DNA of 32,489 nucleotides from Gracilibacter sp. (lineage in GTDB: Bacteria; Bacillota; Desulfitobacteriia; Desulfitobacteriales; Syntrophobotulaceae). Below the pieces are notes generated by a model. That model had not been told where the DNA came from. It saw only the letters and a list, made by a program, of their open reading frames with translations, and did not search any database. Shown in pieces: positions 9,947 through 18,978 of the stretch. How positions within the stretch are numbered: position 1 is the first letter of the stretch; each line of letters starts with the position of its first letter. Location: the NCBI GenBank assembly GCA_024637055.1, contig JAGXFZ010000024.1, positions 1 to 32,489 of the forward strand. Reading direction: 5' to 3'. The position numbers and the translations under genes were made by a program.

Positions 9947-10621
9947 TCAGTATGCCTCCCCTAAGTTATCGTCTACGATACATCCTTCTTCTACTTTTAC
10001 AACTCTTTTTTTCATCTTGTTCACTATGTGCATAGCATGAGTAGCCATGACGACAGTTGTTCCTTTTTGGTTAATTCCTTCTAGAAGAGCCATTATACCC
10101 CAAGCGTTTTCAATATCTAGATTGCCGGTAGGTTCATCTGCTAGAAGTATTTGAGGTTGATTAACTAATGCCCTAGCAATACATACCCTCTGCTGTTCGC
10201 CGCCAGAAAGTTCTGACGGGAAAGAATCCTTTTTACGACTTAAACCTACTATGTCCAGTATGTAAAGGGTATTCTCCTTGATCTCTTGCTTAGATTTACC
10301 AATAACCTGTTGGGCAAAAGCAATGTTCTCAAAAACTGTTTTGGTAGACAAGAGCTTGAAGTCCTGAAATATGACACCTGTCCTCCGTCTTAAGAGGGGT
10401 ACTTGTTTGGCATTAAGTCTACTTAAATTGATTGTATCAATAAAAACCTGTCCCCGAGTAGCTTCTTCCTCACGATACAAAAGTTTCATCAAAGTTGATT
10501 TCCCAGCACCACTAGGACCCACGAGAAATACAAATTCGGATTTAGAAATCTCTAGGTTAATATTGGACAGAGCTCTGGCGCCATTAGAGTAAATTTTAGA
10601 CACATTTTTAATACTAATCAT
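9947..10621 (-). CDS. ftsE: Cell division ATP-binding protein FtsE
   Basis: The ATPase of FtsEX. From the ATG at 10621 it is 224 residues with Walker A GPSGAGKST, signature LSGGEQQRV and the Walker B run DEPTGNLD that is typical of FtsE/LolD-type ATPases. The open frame extends 31 codons further upstream to 10714, but GGGAGG sits 5 bases before the 10621 ATG and the family starts at this point (MISIKNVSKIY), so the extension is rejected. It is the first gene of the ftsE-ftsX-M23-ctp row. A candidate -10 box lies 28 bases upstream of the start. Confidence 0.96.
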   Translation of the reverse strand: MISIKNVSKIYSNGARALSNINLEISKSEFVFLVGPSGAGKSTLMKLLYREEEATRGQVFIDTINLSRLNAKQVPLLRRRTGVIFQDFKLLSTKTVFENIAFAQQVIGKSKQEIKENTLYILDIVGLSRKKDSFPSELSGGEQQRVCIARALVNQPQILLADEPTGNLDIENAWGIMALLEGINQKGTTVVMATHAMHIVNKMKKRVVKVEEGCIVDDNLGEAY

Positions 10622-10648
10622 TCTGTCCTCCCAAATTCGTTGCTCGAT

Positions 10649-10693
10649 ATTATACATCAAAAAACAGTACGTTAACTGGTTCAGATACTGAAC
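10649..10693 (-). promoter_or_regulatory. Candidate ftsE promoter with adjacent palindrome
   Basis: TATAAT reads on the minus strand from 10654 to 10649, placing a start site near 10642 and a leader of about 20 bases before the ftsE ATG. No good -35 hexamer is found 16-18 bases upstream. Just upstream lies the perfect inverted repeat GTTCAG-ATA-CTGAAC (10679-10693), roughly at -38 to -52, where an activator or repressor could bind. The binding protein is unknown. Confidence 0.35.
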
Positions 10694-10817
10694 TAAGAAA
10701 ACTACATTCTTCATTACTTCGACAGATTACCTTAATCTCCTTTCAATATATAATTAGAAATATTAAACATTTCTACTAAAATGGCTAATATACTTTATTT
10801 ATTTGCTCTGTATACAA

Positions 10818-10839
10818 AGAAAAAAGCCCAACAAGGGCT
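10818..10839 (-). terminator. Terminator after the transketolase genes
   Basis: On the minus strand AGCCC-TTGTT-GGGCT is followed by TTTTTTC, a compact intrinsic terminator. It lies 44 bases past the stop of the transketolase C-terminal subunit and separates that unit from ftsE. Confidence 0.85.
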
Positions 10840-10882
10840 CTTCTCTATCCAACATCACTATAAGTATTTTTAGTGGTAATAA

Positions 10883-11845
10883 TTACTTTTTCTGTTTAAT
10901 TACTTCTCTTACGGCTATTACGATTTCTTGAGCTGTCAGTCCATATTTTTTAAGCAGTTCCTCTGGGTTTCCAGATTCGCCAAAAGTATCCTTAACTCCT
11001 ACTCTTCGTAATGGTACAGGGATATTCTCGCTTAATACTTCTGCAACTGCACTTCCAAGTCCTCCTATGATACTGTGTTCCTCCGCAGTGACTACCGCTC
11101 CTGTTAATTTTGCTGCGTTAATAATAGTTTCTTCATCAAGAGGTTTAAGAGAGGCACAATTCACCACGGTAGATTCTATCCCTTGCTCTTTAAGCTCTTC
11201 TGCAGCTTTTAATGCTTCGGCGACCATCAAGCCATTAGCTATGATGGCGACATCCTTACCTTCTCTAATGATATTTGCTTTACCGATAGCAAAAGAGTAC
11301 TTAGTATCATCAAATAAAACTGGTACTGCCAATCTACCCATTCGGATATAGACAGGACCTTGGTATTCAGCAGCTGCCCTAATTATTTGATCGGTTTCTA
11401 CAGCATCCGCTGGCACTAGAACCGTCATATTAGGAATGGCACGCATTAAGGCGAGGTCTTCTATAGCCTGATGAGATCCCCCATCTTCTCCTACACTTAT
11501 CCCAGCATGAGTCACCGCTATCTTAACATTTAACTTAGGATAAGCTACAGAATTTCTAATCTGTTCAAATGCCCTACCTGCAGCAAATATAGCAAAGGTA
11601 CTGGCAAAAGGAATCTTACCCACAGCTGCCAGTCCGGCTGAAAACCCGATTAAGTTCTGTTCTGCTATACCCATATTAAAAAAGCGCTCAGGATAGACTT
11701 TATTAAAATCGGCGGTCTTCGTTGATTTTGAAAGATCTGCATCTAAGACCACTATGTCTGTGTTTTCGCCACCTAGCTTGACCAAAGCTTTACCATAAGC
11801 ATCTCTGGTTGCTATTTTTATAACCTTTTCTTCGCTCTTTGTCAT
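10883..11845 (-). CDS. Transketolase, C-terminal (pyrimidine-binding and C) subunit
   Basis: The second half of a split transketolase, which moves two-carbon ketol units in the non-oxidative pentose phosphate pathway. The 320-residue protein carries the Pyr domain, including GIAEQNLIGFSAGLA with the conserved glutamate that activates thiamine diphosphate, and the C-terminal transketolase domain (about 195-315). Its ATG overlaps the stop codon of the N-terminal subunit as ATGA, so the two are translationally coupled and should make a heteromeric enzyme. Split transketolases are common in Clostridia and archaea. The DXS alternative is unlikely because the two halves are separate genes in the transketolase layout. 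It ends the operon before a terminator. Confidence 0.94.
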   Translation of the reverse strand: MTKSEEKVIKIATRDAYGKALVKLGGENTDIVVLDADLSKSTKTADFNKVYPERFFNMGIAEQNLIGFSAGLAAVGKIPFASTFAIFAAGRAFEQIRNSVAYPKLNVKIAVTHAGISVGEDGGSHQAIEDLALMRAIPNMTVLVPADAVETDQIIRAAAEYQGPVYIRMGRLAVPVLFDDTKYSFAIGKANIIREGKDVAIIANGLMVAEALKAAEELKEQGIESTVVNCASLKPLDEETIINAAKLTGAVVTAEEHSIIGGLGSAVAEVLSENIPVPLRRVGVKDTFGESGNPEELLKKYGLTAQEIVIAVREVIKQKK

Positions 11846-12660
11846 CCCAGTTCCCCACCTTTCAGTTCAGCCAAAGCAAGCTCAGCTTGTTCAGAACTGG
11901 GAGCATTACCATGCCAACCAGCCTGGTTCTCCATGAAAGATACACCTTTACCTTTAATCGTCTTAGCTATGATAATTGTTGGTTTACCTTTAAAGTTCTT
12001 GGCTTTCTCCAAGGCTTCCTTTATCTCTTTTAAATCATGTCCATCTATTTCTAAGACATTCCAGCCGAAAGCTCTCCATTTATCATCTAGAGGTGAAGAT
12101 TTCATCACTTCTTCACAGGCACCATCAATTTGCAAACCGTTGTAATCAAGAATTGCTACGAGGTTATCTAGTTTATAATGGGATGCTGCCATAGCAGCTT
12201 CCCAAACAAGTCCCTCGGCCATCTCCCCATCCCCCAGTAGACTATATACTCTGAAGGATTTCTTATCTATTTTTCCTGCTAAAGCCATCCCTCCGGCAGC
12301 TGATATCCCGTGCCCAAGAGATCCTGTAGACATATCTACGCCAGGGACTTTTCTCATATCTGGGTGTCCCTGAAGGAAATGTCCTGTCTTTCTTAGTTTA
12401 AGCAGTTCCTCTCTTGGAAAGAAACCTTTATTGGCGAGAGCAGCATAATATACTGGAGCTGCATGACCTTTACTAAGTACAAAGCGGTCTCGTTCGGACC
12501 AATCCTTGTTTGCGGGATCTAATCTCATCTCATCGAAAAAAAGTACAGCCATAATATCCGCAGCTGACAGACTGCCACCGGGATGACCAGACTTAGCCAT
12601 AGTTAACATTTCTATGATATCCATACGGATTTTACGGGCCATTTCTTTGATTTCGGTCAT
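11842..12660 (-). CDS. Transketolase, N-terminal (thiamine-diphosphate-binding) subunit
   Basis: The PP-domain half of the split transketolase, 272 residues. GHPGGSLSAADI near residue 25, the LSKGHAAP region, and the diphosphate/Mg-binding stretch from GDGEMAEG to LDYNGLQIDG (about 143-180) mark the thiamine diphosphate site. The ATG at 12660 follows AAGGAGG. It starts 39 bases after prfB with no terminator between, so it may be expressed with the secA-prfB transcript. In the related Bacillus order prfB is followed by cytochrome or ftsEX genes, so the transketolase pair looks like an insertion in this conserved block. Confidence 0.94.
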   Translation of the reverse strand: MTEIKEMARKIRMDIIEMLTMAKSGHPGGSLSAADIMAVLFFDEMRLDPANKDWSERDRFVLSKGHAAPVYYAALANKGFFPREELLKLRKTGHFLQGHPDMRKVPGVDMSTGSLGHGISAAGGMALAGKIDKKSFRVYSLLGDGEMAEGLVWEAAMAASHYKLDNLVAILDYNGLQIDGACEEVMKSSPLDDKWRAFGWNVLEIDGHDLKEIKEALEKAKNFKGKPTIIIAKTIKGKGVSFMENQAGWHGNAPSSEQAELALAELKGGELG

Positions 12661-12699
12661 ATTAACAAAACCTCCTTGAAAAAGTTTTACGCAAATAAA

Positions 12700-13813
12700 C
12701 TACGATTGATTCTGGGCAGTATTATTCTGTAGCCAAGCATTAATAAACATATCTATTTCTCCATCCATAACGGCATTGATATTTCCTGTTTCGGCATTGG
12801 TCCTATGATCTTTGACCATGCTATAAGGATGCATCACATAAGATCGAATTTGACTCCCCCAGGCTATATCGTTAAGTTCACCCCTTATTTCTGATAGCTC
12901 AGCTGCTTGTTGTTTTCTCTTCAGATCAAGGAGTTTAGCTTGTAAAATACGCATAGCATAAGCTTTGTTTTGTGTTTGAGATCTTTCGCTCTGACACTGT
13001 ACTACCGTTCCTGTAGGAATATGTGTAAGCCTGACAGCTGAATCAGTCTTATTAACATGCTGTCCTCCTGCTCCTCCAGAACGATAGGTATCGACCCTTA
13101 GCTCTTCAGGGTCAATTATTATTTCCGTATCGACATCATTTACTTCAGGCATAACGTCAACTGAGGCAAACGAGGTATGTCTCCGTCCTGAAGTATCAAA
13201 TGGTGAAATACGTACTAAACGATGAACACCCTTCTCACACTTAGCATATCCATAGGCATTTTCCCCTACCAGGGAGAAGGTAACACTTTTTATTCCCGCC
13301 TCATCTCCAGAAAGTAAGTCAAGGGTTTCTGCTTTGAATCCACGACGTTCTCCCCATCTAACATACATCCGATAGAGCATCTGTACCCAGTCCTGAGCTT
13401 CTGTTCCACCTGCTCCTGGATGGAGGGTTATAATCGCATTATTTTGGTCATACGGCTCACTGAGAAGAATTTCTAACTCTAGACTATTAAATTTCTCTTT
13501 AAGCTTCTTGATAGTTGCTTCTATCTCTGTTTCTAATGAAGTGTCATCCTCTTCGATAGCCATCTCCCAAAGTAGAGCGGTATCTTGAATTTCCTGGCTA
13601 AGCAATCCATATATCTCTGTCTTATCCTTCTGTCGAGTTAACTCCTGCATTATAATTTGAGCTGTATTCGGATTATCCCAAAAATCAGGTCTACCTATTT
13701 CTTCTTCTAGGTCTCTAGTCTTCGCTTCACGTCCAGCAACGTCAAAGGGAGACCCTCAAATCTGCTAAACGCATTTTTAGATTCTCAATTTCTCTCTTCC
13801 AGTCAGCTAGCAT
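12700..13813 (-). CDS. prfB: Peptide chain release factor 2, made by programmed +1 frameshift
   Basis: RF2 recognises UGA and UAA stop codons and triggers peptide release. Translation starts at ATG 13813 (GGAG 8 bases upstream), runs 23 codons, meets an in-frame TGA at 13744-13742, and continues in the +1 frame with GAC to the stop at 12700, giving 370 residues. In the joined product the stop-recognition tripeptide SPF is at about 203-205 and the catalytic GGQ at about 249-251, close to E. coli RF2 positions 205-207 and 250-252. An annotation starting at the ATG at 13650 would lose 54 residues. secA lies upstream and the transketolase genes downstream on the same strand. Confidence 0.96.
13741..13756 (-). 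promoter_or_regulatory. prfB: prfB autoregulatory +1 frameshift site
   Basis: On the minus strand the site reads AGG GTC TCC CTT TGA C. The internal Shine-Dalgarno-like AGG, the slippery CTT, the weak stop TGA and the following C have the same spacing as the well-studied E. coli site. When RF2 is scarce the ribosome stalls at TGA and slips forward one base, which restores RF2 synthesis. The Shine-Dalgarno element here (GAGGG) is shorter than the AGGGGG of E. coli. Confidence 0.95.
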
Positions 13814-13934
13814 ATACACCACTCCCACACAAGTTAACTCTCAACAGAAAGTTAACAAGCTCGTTTTATTTTCCATTACACTAATTTTACCCTTTATATG
13901 TCGCTTTTAGCCTGTCAATATAGCAGTAATCGGC

Positions 13935-16442
13935 CTATTCTTTTGTAGCACAGCATTTTTTGAACTTTTTGCCACTACCACAGTGGCATGGTTCATTACG
14001 GCCAGTTTGTTCTCCTATGCGACGGGGTTTTTGAACCTGTGGCTGATCGTCATAACGATTCTCCGATACCTTCTGAGGCTCCTCTGGTACTTGGGTAGTT
14101 ATCTTAGGTGTTACTCTCATAATATAAGTAACAACATCCTCCTGAATCGCCTCTATCATACCTTGGAACATGGCAAAGGCTTCCTTACGATATTCATTGA
14201 GAGGATCACGCTGCCCATATGCTCTCAGGCCAATGCCTTCTCTGAGCTGGTCCATCGCATCAAGATGTTCTTTCCATCTACTATCTACAACCTGCAGGGT
14301 CACTGCTCTTTCAATCTCCCTCATTAGTTCCGGACCGAATTGTTCTTCTCTGTTGGCATATAGCACTTTAGCTTCTTCCAAAAGTAGTTCTTCTACTTCT
14401 TCCTGAGCCATATCGGCAACCTGCTTAACTGTTATGTTATGGCTAGGCAAGATCACATTTTCAATATATTCCACGAAACTTGCTAGTTCCCACTCTTCAG
14501 GATGAGGACTTGCACTGCTGTAACGGGCAATGGTATCGCCTATGACTTTCTCCACCATATCTATTATCTGCTCTTGGATGTTCTCTCCTGTGAGCACAGC
14601 ACGACGTTGGGTATAAATAATCTCACGTTGTTGGTTCATTACATCATCATAGTTTAAGACGTGTTTACGAGTATCAAAGTTACGGCTCTCTACCCTCTTC
14701 TGAGCATTCTCAATACTACGGCTTACTATCTTGGATTCTACTGGGATACTATCGTCCATGCCTAACTTGTCCATAAATCCAGCAATATTATCCCCACCGA
14801 AAAGACGCATCAAGTCATCTTCAAGAGATATATAGAACTGGGTTGAACCTGGGTCACCCTGTCTTCCTGAACGACCACGAAGCTGATTGTCTATCCTACG
14901 GGACTCGTGTCTCTCCGTACCAATAATATGAAGTCCGCCTAGTTCTTTAACGCCTTCTCCAAGGACTATATCCGTTCCTCTACCAGCCATATTTGTAGCG
15001 ATAGTAACCATCCCAGGTGCTCCTGCTTGAGAAACAATCTGGGCTTCTGCTTCATGATATTTGGCATTTAATACTTGGTGAGGCACTCCCTTTTTTTTCA
15101 ACATTTCGCTAATTTTCTCTGAGTTCTCTATGGAAATAGTTCCTACTAAAACAGGTTGTCCTTTAGTATTTTTGGTCGTAATATCTTCTACCACAGCATC
15201 AAACTTGCCGTTCTCTGTCCGATATATTATATCCGCTATATCTTGTCTAATCATTGGCAGGTTGGTAGGAATCTCAACAACATCAAGACGATAGATATTC
15301 ATAAACTCCTGTTCTTCTGTCTTGGCTGTTCCCGTCATACCAGCTAATTTTTTATACATACGGAAATAATTCTGGAAAGTAATGGTTGCTAATGTCTGAG
15401 ACTCTTTCTCTATTTTGACGTTTTCCTTAGCTTCAATCGCTTGATGTAAACCCTCGCTATAACGACGTCCAAACATCAGACGACCAGTAAATTCATCAAC
15501 GATAATTACCTGGCCATCTTTGACAACATAATCACGGTCAAGTCTGAATAAGGTATGGGCTTTTAAAGCCTGATTAACATGATGAGCTACCTCATTATGC
15601 AAGTCATCATATAGGTTTTCTACCCCTAGCAGGCTCTCAACCTTGCTGACCCCTGTTTCAGTAAGGGTTACAACTTTATCTTTCTCATTAACATTATAAT
15701 CTTCCTCAATCTTAAGGCGAGGAATTATCTTGGAAACTCTAAAATAGAGATCGGTAGGTTTATCCGCCTCTCCAGAAATGATTAACGGCGTCCGTGCTTC
15801 ATCGATGAGGATAGAGTCCACTTCATCGACTATAGCGAAGTTAGGTTCTTTCTGAACCACAGATCCAGGACGAACTGCCATGTTGTCTCGTAGGTAGTCA
15901 AACCCGAATTCGTTATTCGTTCCATAAGTAATATCAGCATTATAACTTTCCCTACGTTGTTCATGGCTGAGACCATGCACAATTAGCCCTACAGACATCC
16001 CTAAGAAATTATATATCTCTCCCATCCACTGAGCATCACGGCTAGCCAAGTAGTCATTCACTGTTACTACATGAACTCCCTTACCTGTAAGAGCATTTAA
16101 GTAAGTGGGGAGAGTGGCAACCAATGTCTTCCCTTCTCCTGTTTTCATCTCTGCTATCCGTCCGTCGTGAAGAACCATGCCTCCAATTAACTGTACATCG
16201 TAATGTCTTTGTCCCAATACTCTTTTGCCGACTTCTCTAACTACCGCAAAGGTTTCAAATAAGAGATCTTCCAAGGTCTCCCCTGCTTCCAACCTATTGC
16301 GGAATTCTATTGTCTTGGCACTTAGTTGAGAGTCAGAAAGCATTTGAATTTCAGGTTCCAATTGATTGATTCTATCTACTTTCTTTTGATATTTTTTTAT
16401 GTCCTTAGCATTATCGTCAAATAAACTTTGAAGAAAACCCAT
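13935..16442 (-). CDS. secA: Preprotein translocase ATPase SecA
   Basis: The motor of Sec-dependent protein export, acting at the SecYEG channel. At 835 residues it has the normal length of the Firmicute housekeeping SecA. Visible parts are Walker A ([10 protein letters not shown], about 99-108), Walker B DEVDS near 210, [13 protein letters not shown] of motif VI near 500, and a C-terminal SEC-C zinc motif ([13 protein letters not shown]) that binds zinc and helps contact SecB or phospholipid. The ATG at 16442 has GGAAGGTGG upstream. It sits in the conserved hpf-secA-prfB order. The 193-base gap to hpf holds the hpf terminator and a leader with two palindromes. Confidence 0.98.
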   Translation of the reverse strand: MGFLQSLFDDNAKDIKKYQKKVDRINQLEPEIQMLSDSQLSAKTIEFRNRLEAGETLEDLLFETFAVVREVGKRVLGQRHYDVQLIGGMVLHDGRIAEMKTGEGKTLVATLPTYLNALTGKGVHVVTVNDYLASRDAQWMGEIYNFLGMSVGLIVHGLSHEQRRESYNADITYGTNNEFGFDYLRDNMAVRPGSVVQKEPNFAIVDEVDSILIDEARTPLIISGEADKPTDLYFRVSKIIPRLKIEEDYNVNEKDKVVTLTETGVSKVESLLGVENLYDDLHNEVAHHVNQALKAHTLFRLDRDYVVKDGQVIIVDEFTGRLMFGRRYSEGLHQAIEAKENVKIEKESQTLATITFQNYFRMYKKLAGMTGTAKTEEQEFMNIYRLDVVEIPTNLPMIRQDIADIIYRTENGKFDAVVEDITTKNTKGQPVLVGTISIENSEKISEMLKKKGVPHQVLNAKYHEAEAQIVSQAGAPGMVTIATNMAGRGTDIVLGEGVKELGGLHIIGTERHESRRIDNQLRGRSGRQGDPGSTQFYISLEDDLMRLFGGDNIAGFMDKLGMDDSIPVESKIVSRSIENAQKRVESRNFDTRKHVLNYDDVMNQQREIIYTQRRAVLTGENIQEQIIDMVEKVIGDTIARYSSASPHPEEWELASFVEYIENVILPSHNITVKQVADMAQEEVEELLLEEAKVLYANREEQFGPELMREIERAVTLQVVDSRWKEHLDAMDQLREGIGLRAYGQRDPLNEYRKEAFAMFQGMIEAIQEDVVTYIMRVTPKITTQVPEEPQKVSENRYDDQPQVQKPRRIGEQTGRNEPCHCGSGKKFKKCCATKE

Positions 16443-16474
16443 TATGGTCCACCTTCCATTATTTTCATCATATA

Positions 16475-16499
16475 TGACAAAGATTTAAAATCTTTGTCA
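16475..16499. other. Near-perfect hairpin in the secA leader
   Basis: TGACAAAGATTT (16475-16486) is the exact reverse complement of AAATCTTTGTCA (16488-16499), with a single base between. It begins 33 bases upstream of the secA ATG. It is too AU-rich for a strong terminator and no U tract follows. It could be a protein-binding palindrome or a leader hairpin. A second palindrome, GAACCTTAAGGTTC at 16531-16544, lies further upstream. Confidence 0.5.
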
Positions 16500-16592
16500 G
16501 ACAAGTCTTATCTATATATTTTAACACCACGAACCTTAAGGTTCAATCAAAACAAGTCTAGCTGATATCGTACTATTAAAATAGACAAAAGA

Positions 16593-16613
16593 ACAGCCCG
16601 CCAGGCGGGCTGT
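16593..16613 (-). terminator. Strong terminator after hpf
   Basis: ACAGCCCGCC-A-GGCGGGCTGT is a 10-base perfect GC-rich inverted repeat, followed on the minus strand by TTCTTTTG. It lies 23 bases past the hpf stop, so hpf is probably a single-gene transcript and secA needs its own promoter in 16443-16592. Confidence 0.88.
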
Positions 16614-16635
16614 AGCTTTGTCAAGGCACTAGTTA

Positions 16636-17166
16636 TTAAAACTCCGGCTCCATAAGACCATAGTCTCCATACTTTCGTTTATAAACTACATTCATAACCT
16701 CAGTCTCGGCATTAATAAAGACAAAGAAGTTGTGACCTATAAGATTCATCTGCATAACAGCTTCATCGACTGACATAGGTTTGGCAGGAAATTTTTTAAT
16801 CTTAGCTATCGCATCTTTCTCAGTGATTTCCTCGTCAGACTCTAGAATAAAGCTTGGTTCATCCTTGATGTTTTTAACTCTTTTCTTACCAATACGTTGA
16901 CGATATTTTTCCATCTGACGCTCAAGTTTATCGACTACTAGGTCAATAGAGGAATACATGTCTTCGGTTTCTTCCTCTCCTCTGAGAATAAATCCATTGA
17001 GTGGGGCAGTTACCTCGACTCTCTGACGTTCCTTCTCGACAGACAGAGTCACCTGAACATCGATGAAATCTTCAGAATACTTTCCAAGTTTACCAACTCT
17101 TTTGTCTACATAGTCTTTAAGAGCATCTGTTACTTTAAACTGCTTGCCTCGAATAATTATATTCAT
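16636..17166 (-). CDS. hpf: Long ribosome hibernation promoting factor
   Basis: Long HPF (RaiA/YvyD type) binds the 30S subunit and dimerises 70S ribosomes into inactive 100S particles in stationary phase or stress. At 176 residues it has both the N-terminal ribosome-binding domain (about 1-100, starting MNIIIRGKQFKVTDALKDYV) and the C-terminal dimerisation domain (about 118-176, with KPMSVDEAVMQMNLIGHNFFVF). The ATG at 17166 follows AAAGGGG. Its position just upstream of secA is the standard Firmicute order. It is flanked on both sides by intrinsic terminators. Confidence 0.97.
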   Translation of the reverse strand: MNIIIRGKQFKVTDALKDYVDKRVGKLGKYSEDFIDVQVTLSVEKERQRVEVTAPLNGFILRGEEETEDMYSSIDLVVDKLERQMEKYRQRIGKKRVKNIKDEPSFILESDEEITEKDAIAKIKKFPAKPMSVDEAVMQMNLIGHNFFVFINAETEVMNVVYKRKYGDYGLMEPEF

Positions 17167-17265
17167 AGTCCCAACCCCTTTCGCCTGATATATATAAAGT
17201 ATTCACCCCTAATACTAAAATACCTTCTATTAAATTTTCACATGCAGTATATTATTACCATTATC

Positions 17266-17297
17266 AAAGAAAACATCCACTTAAAGGATGTTTCTTT
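17266..17297 (-). terminator. Terminator after the amino acid importer genes
   Basis: AAAGAAAACATCC (17266-17278) pairs with GGATGTTTCTTT (17286-17297) with one bulged A, giving a long stem whose minus-strand 3' side is U-rich. It lies 14 bases beyond the ATPase gene stop. Confidence 0.75.
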
Positions 17298-17310
17298 ATT
17301 GTTTAACTCA

Positions 17311-18030
17311 TTAGAGAATTTTACTAAGAAAAGCCTGAGTTCTGGGATTCCGAGGATTACTGAAAATTTCTACCGGAGGTCCTTCTTCAACTATGACCCC
17401 TTCGTCGATAAAAATTAATCTATCTCCTACCTCTCTGGCAAAACCCATTTCATGAGTAACAACGACCATAGTCATACCTTCTCTAGCAAGGTCACGCATA
17501 ACAGCCAAAACTTCACCCACCATCTCAGGATCTAGAGCTGAGGTCGCTTCATCAAACAACATAACTTTAGGCCTCATCGCTAATGCTCTAGCGATAGCAA
17601 CTCTTTGTTGCTGCCCTCCCGAAAGACGCCTTGGATATTCATGCATTTTATCGCTAAGACCAACTTTATTTAAAAGCTCAAGTCCTATTTCTTCCGCTTC
17701 TTGTTTACTTAAGTTACGAACTATCTGAGGAGCTAGAACCACATTCTGCAAAGCTGTCATGTGAGGAAACAAATTGAATCTCTGAAAAACCATCCCTACT
17801 TCCCTTCGGATAGCATTAACATTAGACTCTGAATTAAGAGGAATATGGTCAATCGTTATCTCTCCGCTGGTTATGTCTTCCAGTTTATTTAGACAACGTA
17901 GCAAAGTGCTTTTCCCTGAACCACTAGCTCCGATTATCACAACCACTTCGCGTTCTTTGACTTCCATATCTATGCCCTTGAGGACTTCTAGTTTACCAAA
18001 ATATTTATGAAGATTACTAACCGTTATCAC
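17311..18030 (-). CDS. glnQ: Polar amino acid ABC importer, ATP-binding protein (GlnQ/HisP family)
   Basis: The ATPase of a type I amino acid importer. At 239 residues it has Walker [10 protein letters not shown] (about 33-41), the signature [15 protein letters not shown], Walker B with [10 protein letters not shown] and the switch histidine in [10 protein letters not shown], all typical of the PAAT family (GlnQ, ArtP, HisP). The start ATG at 18030 overlaps the permease stop by 14 bases. The substrate (glutamine, arginine, cystine or another) cannot be told from this subunit. It is the last gene of the importer set and is followed by a terminator. Confidence 0.94.
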   Translation of the reverse strand: MITVSNLHKYFGKLEVLKGIDMEVKEREVVVIIGASGSGKSTLLRCLNKLEDITSGEITIDHIPLNSESNVNAIRREVGMVFQRFNLFPHMTALQNVVLAPQIVRNLSKQEAEEIGLELLNKVGLSDKMHEYPRRLSGGQQQRVAIARALAMRPKVMLFDEATSALDPEMVGEVLAVMRDLAREGMTMVVVTHEMGFAREVGDRLIFIDEGVIVEEGPPVEIFSNPRNPRTQAFLSKIL

Positions 18031-18700
18031 TCTTGCTCAACCTCTTTTCTGTATAGTTTACAAGCCTAGATAACACCATAGTCATTGATAAGTACATTAC
18101 TGCTACCATCATGAAAATCGGCAATGCCTGAAAAGTTCGTCCGGCAATAATCTTACCTGTATACATCAAATCCTCGATAGCAATAATAGCCAGCAAGGAA
18201 GAATCTTTGAGCAAAGTAATAAATTCATTACCCAAAGGAGGTACAACTACTTTGAATGCTTGAGGAAGAATAATATATCTCATGGATTGAATATGGCTCA
18301 TTCCAAGGGATCGGGCAGCCTCTGCCTGTCCATAATCAATAGACTGTATCCCCGCACGAAAGATTTCCGCAGTATAAGCTCCACAGTTTAGACTCATAGC
18401 GATAGCTCCTGCAATATATTGGTAGTTGTCAGGCAACGTAAAGGGAAACAGTTGCGGAAGTCCAAAATATATTAAAAATATTTGTACTAAGAGTGGTGTA
18501 CCCCTGAAAAAATCAATGTAAGTAGCTGCGAGAAACTTAATAATCTTACTTTTCGCCATGCGCCCTAGGGCAAATACCAACCCCAGTATCATCCCAAAGA
18601 ATATTGATACAACGGTAAATTGGAGCGTTATTTTTGCTCCTTGAACTAAAACGGGAAAGGAATCAAGTGCGAGTCCCCAGTTGATAGCCCCGATAGTCAC
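18017..18700 (-). CDS. Polar amino acid ABC importer, permease
   Basis: A HisM/GlnP-family inner-membrane permease of 227 residues with about five membrane segments. The EAA coupling loop that docks the ATPase is visible as [22 protein letters not shown]. The start is GTG at 18700, with GGGGAGG 9 bases upstream. Only one permease gene is present, so it probably works as a homodimer. A 278-base gap with a strong hairpin separates it from the upstream binding-protein gene, which suggests lower expression of permease and ATPase than of the binding protein. Confidence 0.93.
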   Translation of the reverse strand: MTIGAINWGLALDSFPVLVQGAKITLQFTVVSIFFGMILGLVFALGRMAKSKIIKFLAATYIDFFRGTPLLVQIFLIYFGLPQLFPFTLPDNYQYIAGAIAMSLNCGAYTAEIFRAGIQSIDYGQAEAARSLGMSHIQSMRYIILPQAFKVVVPPLGNEFITLLKDSSLLAIIAIEDLMYTGKIIAGRTFQALPIFMMVAVMYLSMTMVLSRLVNYTEKRLSKSDNG

Positions 18701-18922
18701 GATCGGTATCCTCCCCTGCTAAAATAAGTTGAACTTCGATCAGTAAAGTTTTGGGTTTATTCCTGTCGATAGTTGTTATCTATACATTAATTTTTTACTT
18801 TAATATCTTTGTGAAATTTGATTATTCTTCGACATTATACCTTTATTAACTTTCTAGTTCAAGATATATTATTAAAATTAACAATGGCTTTAGTCTCTTT
18901 TATTTACTATGCTTTCCTACAA

Positions 18923-18962
18923 AAAAAACCTCGTTCCATTACAAAGTGGAGCGAGGTTTTTT
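18923..18962 (-). terminator. Hairpin between binding-protein and permease genes
   Basis: AAAAAACCTCG-T-TCCA pairs with TGGA-G-CGAGGTTTTTT around an 8-base loop, giving a U-run on either strand. It lies 16 bases past the binding-protein stop. As the downstream genes belong to the same importer, it most likely acts as a partial terminator or 3'-end stabiliser that sets a high binding-protein to permease ratio. About 220 bases downstream of it (18701-18922) hold no gene; I see no convincing second promoter there. Confidence 0.8.
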
Positions 18963-18978
18963 CAATGTAAGATATGGC

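Noticed and set aside
12700-13650. prfB as a truncated gene or pseudogene, because its frame begins late and an in-frame TGA precedes it
   Set aside because: The upstream 23 codons, the AGG/CTT/TGA/C arrangement and the 54 regained residues fit the universal RF2 programmed frameshift.
13833-13856. GTTAACT/AGTTAAC inverted repeat upstream of prfB as a secA terminator
   Set aside because: The stem is short and AT-only in character with no U tract on the minus strand; secA and prfB are more likely co-transcribed.
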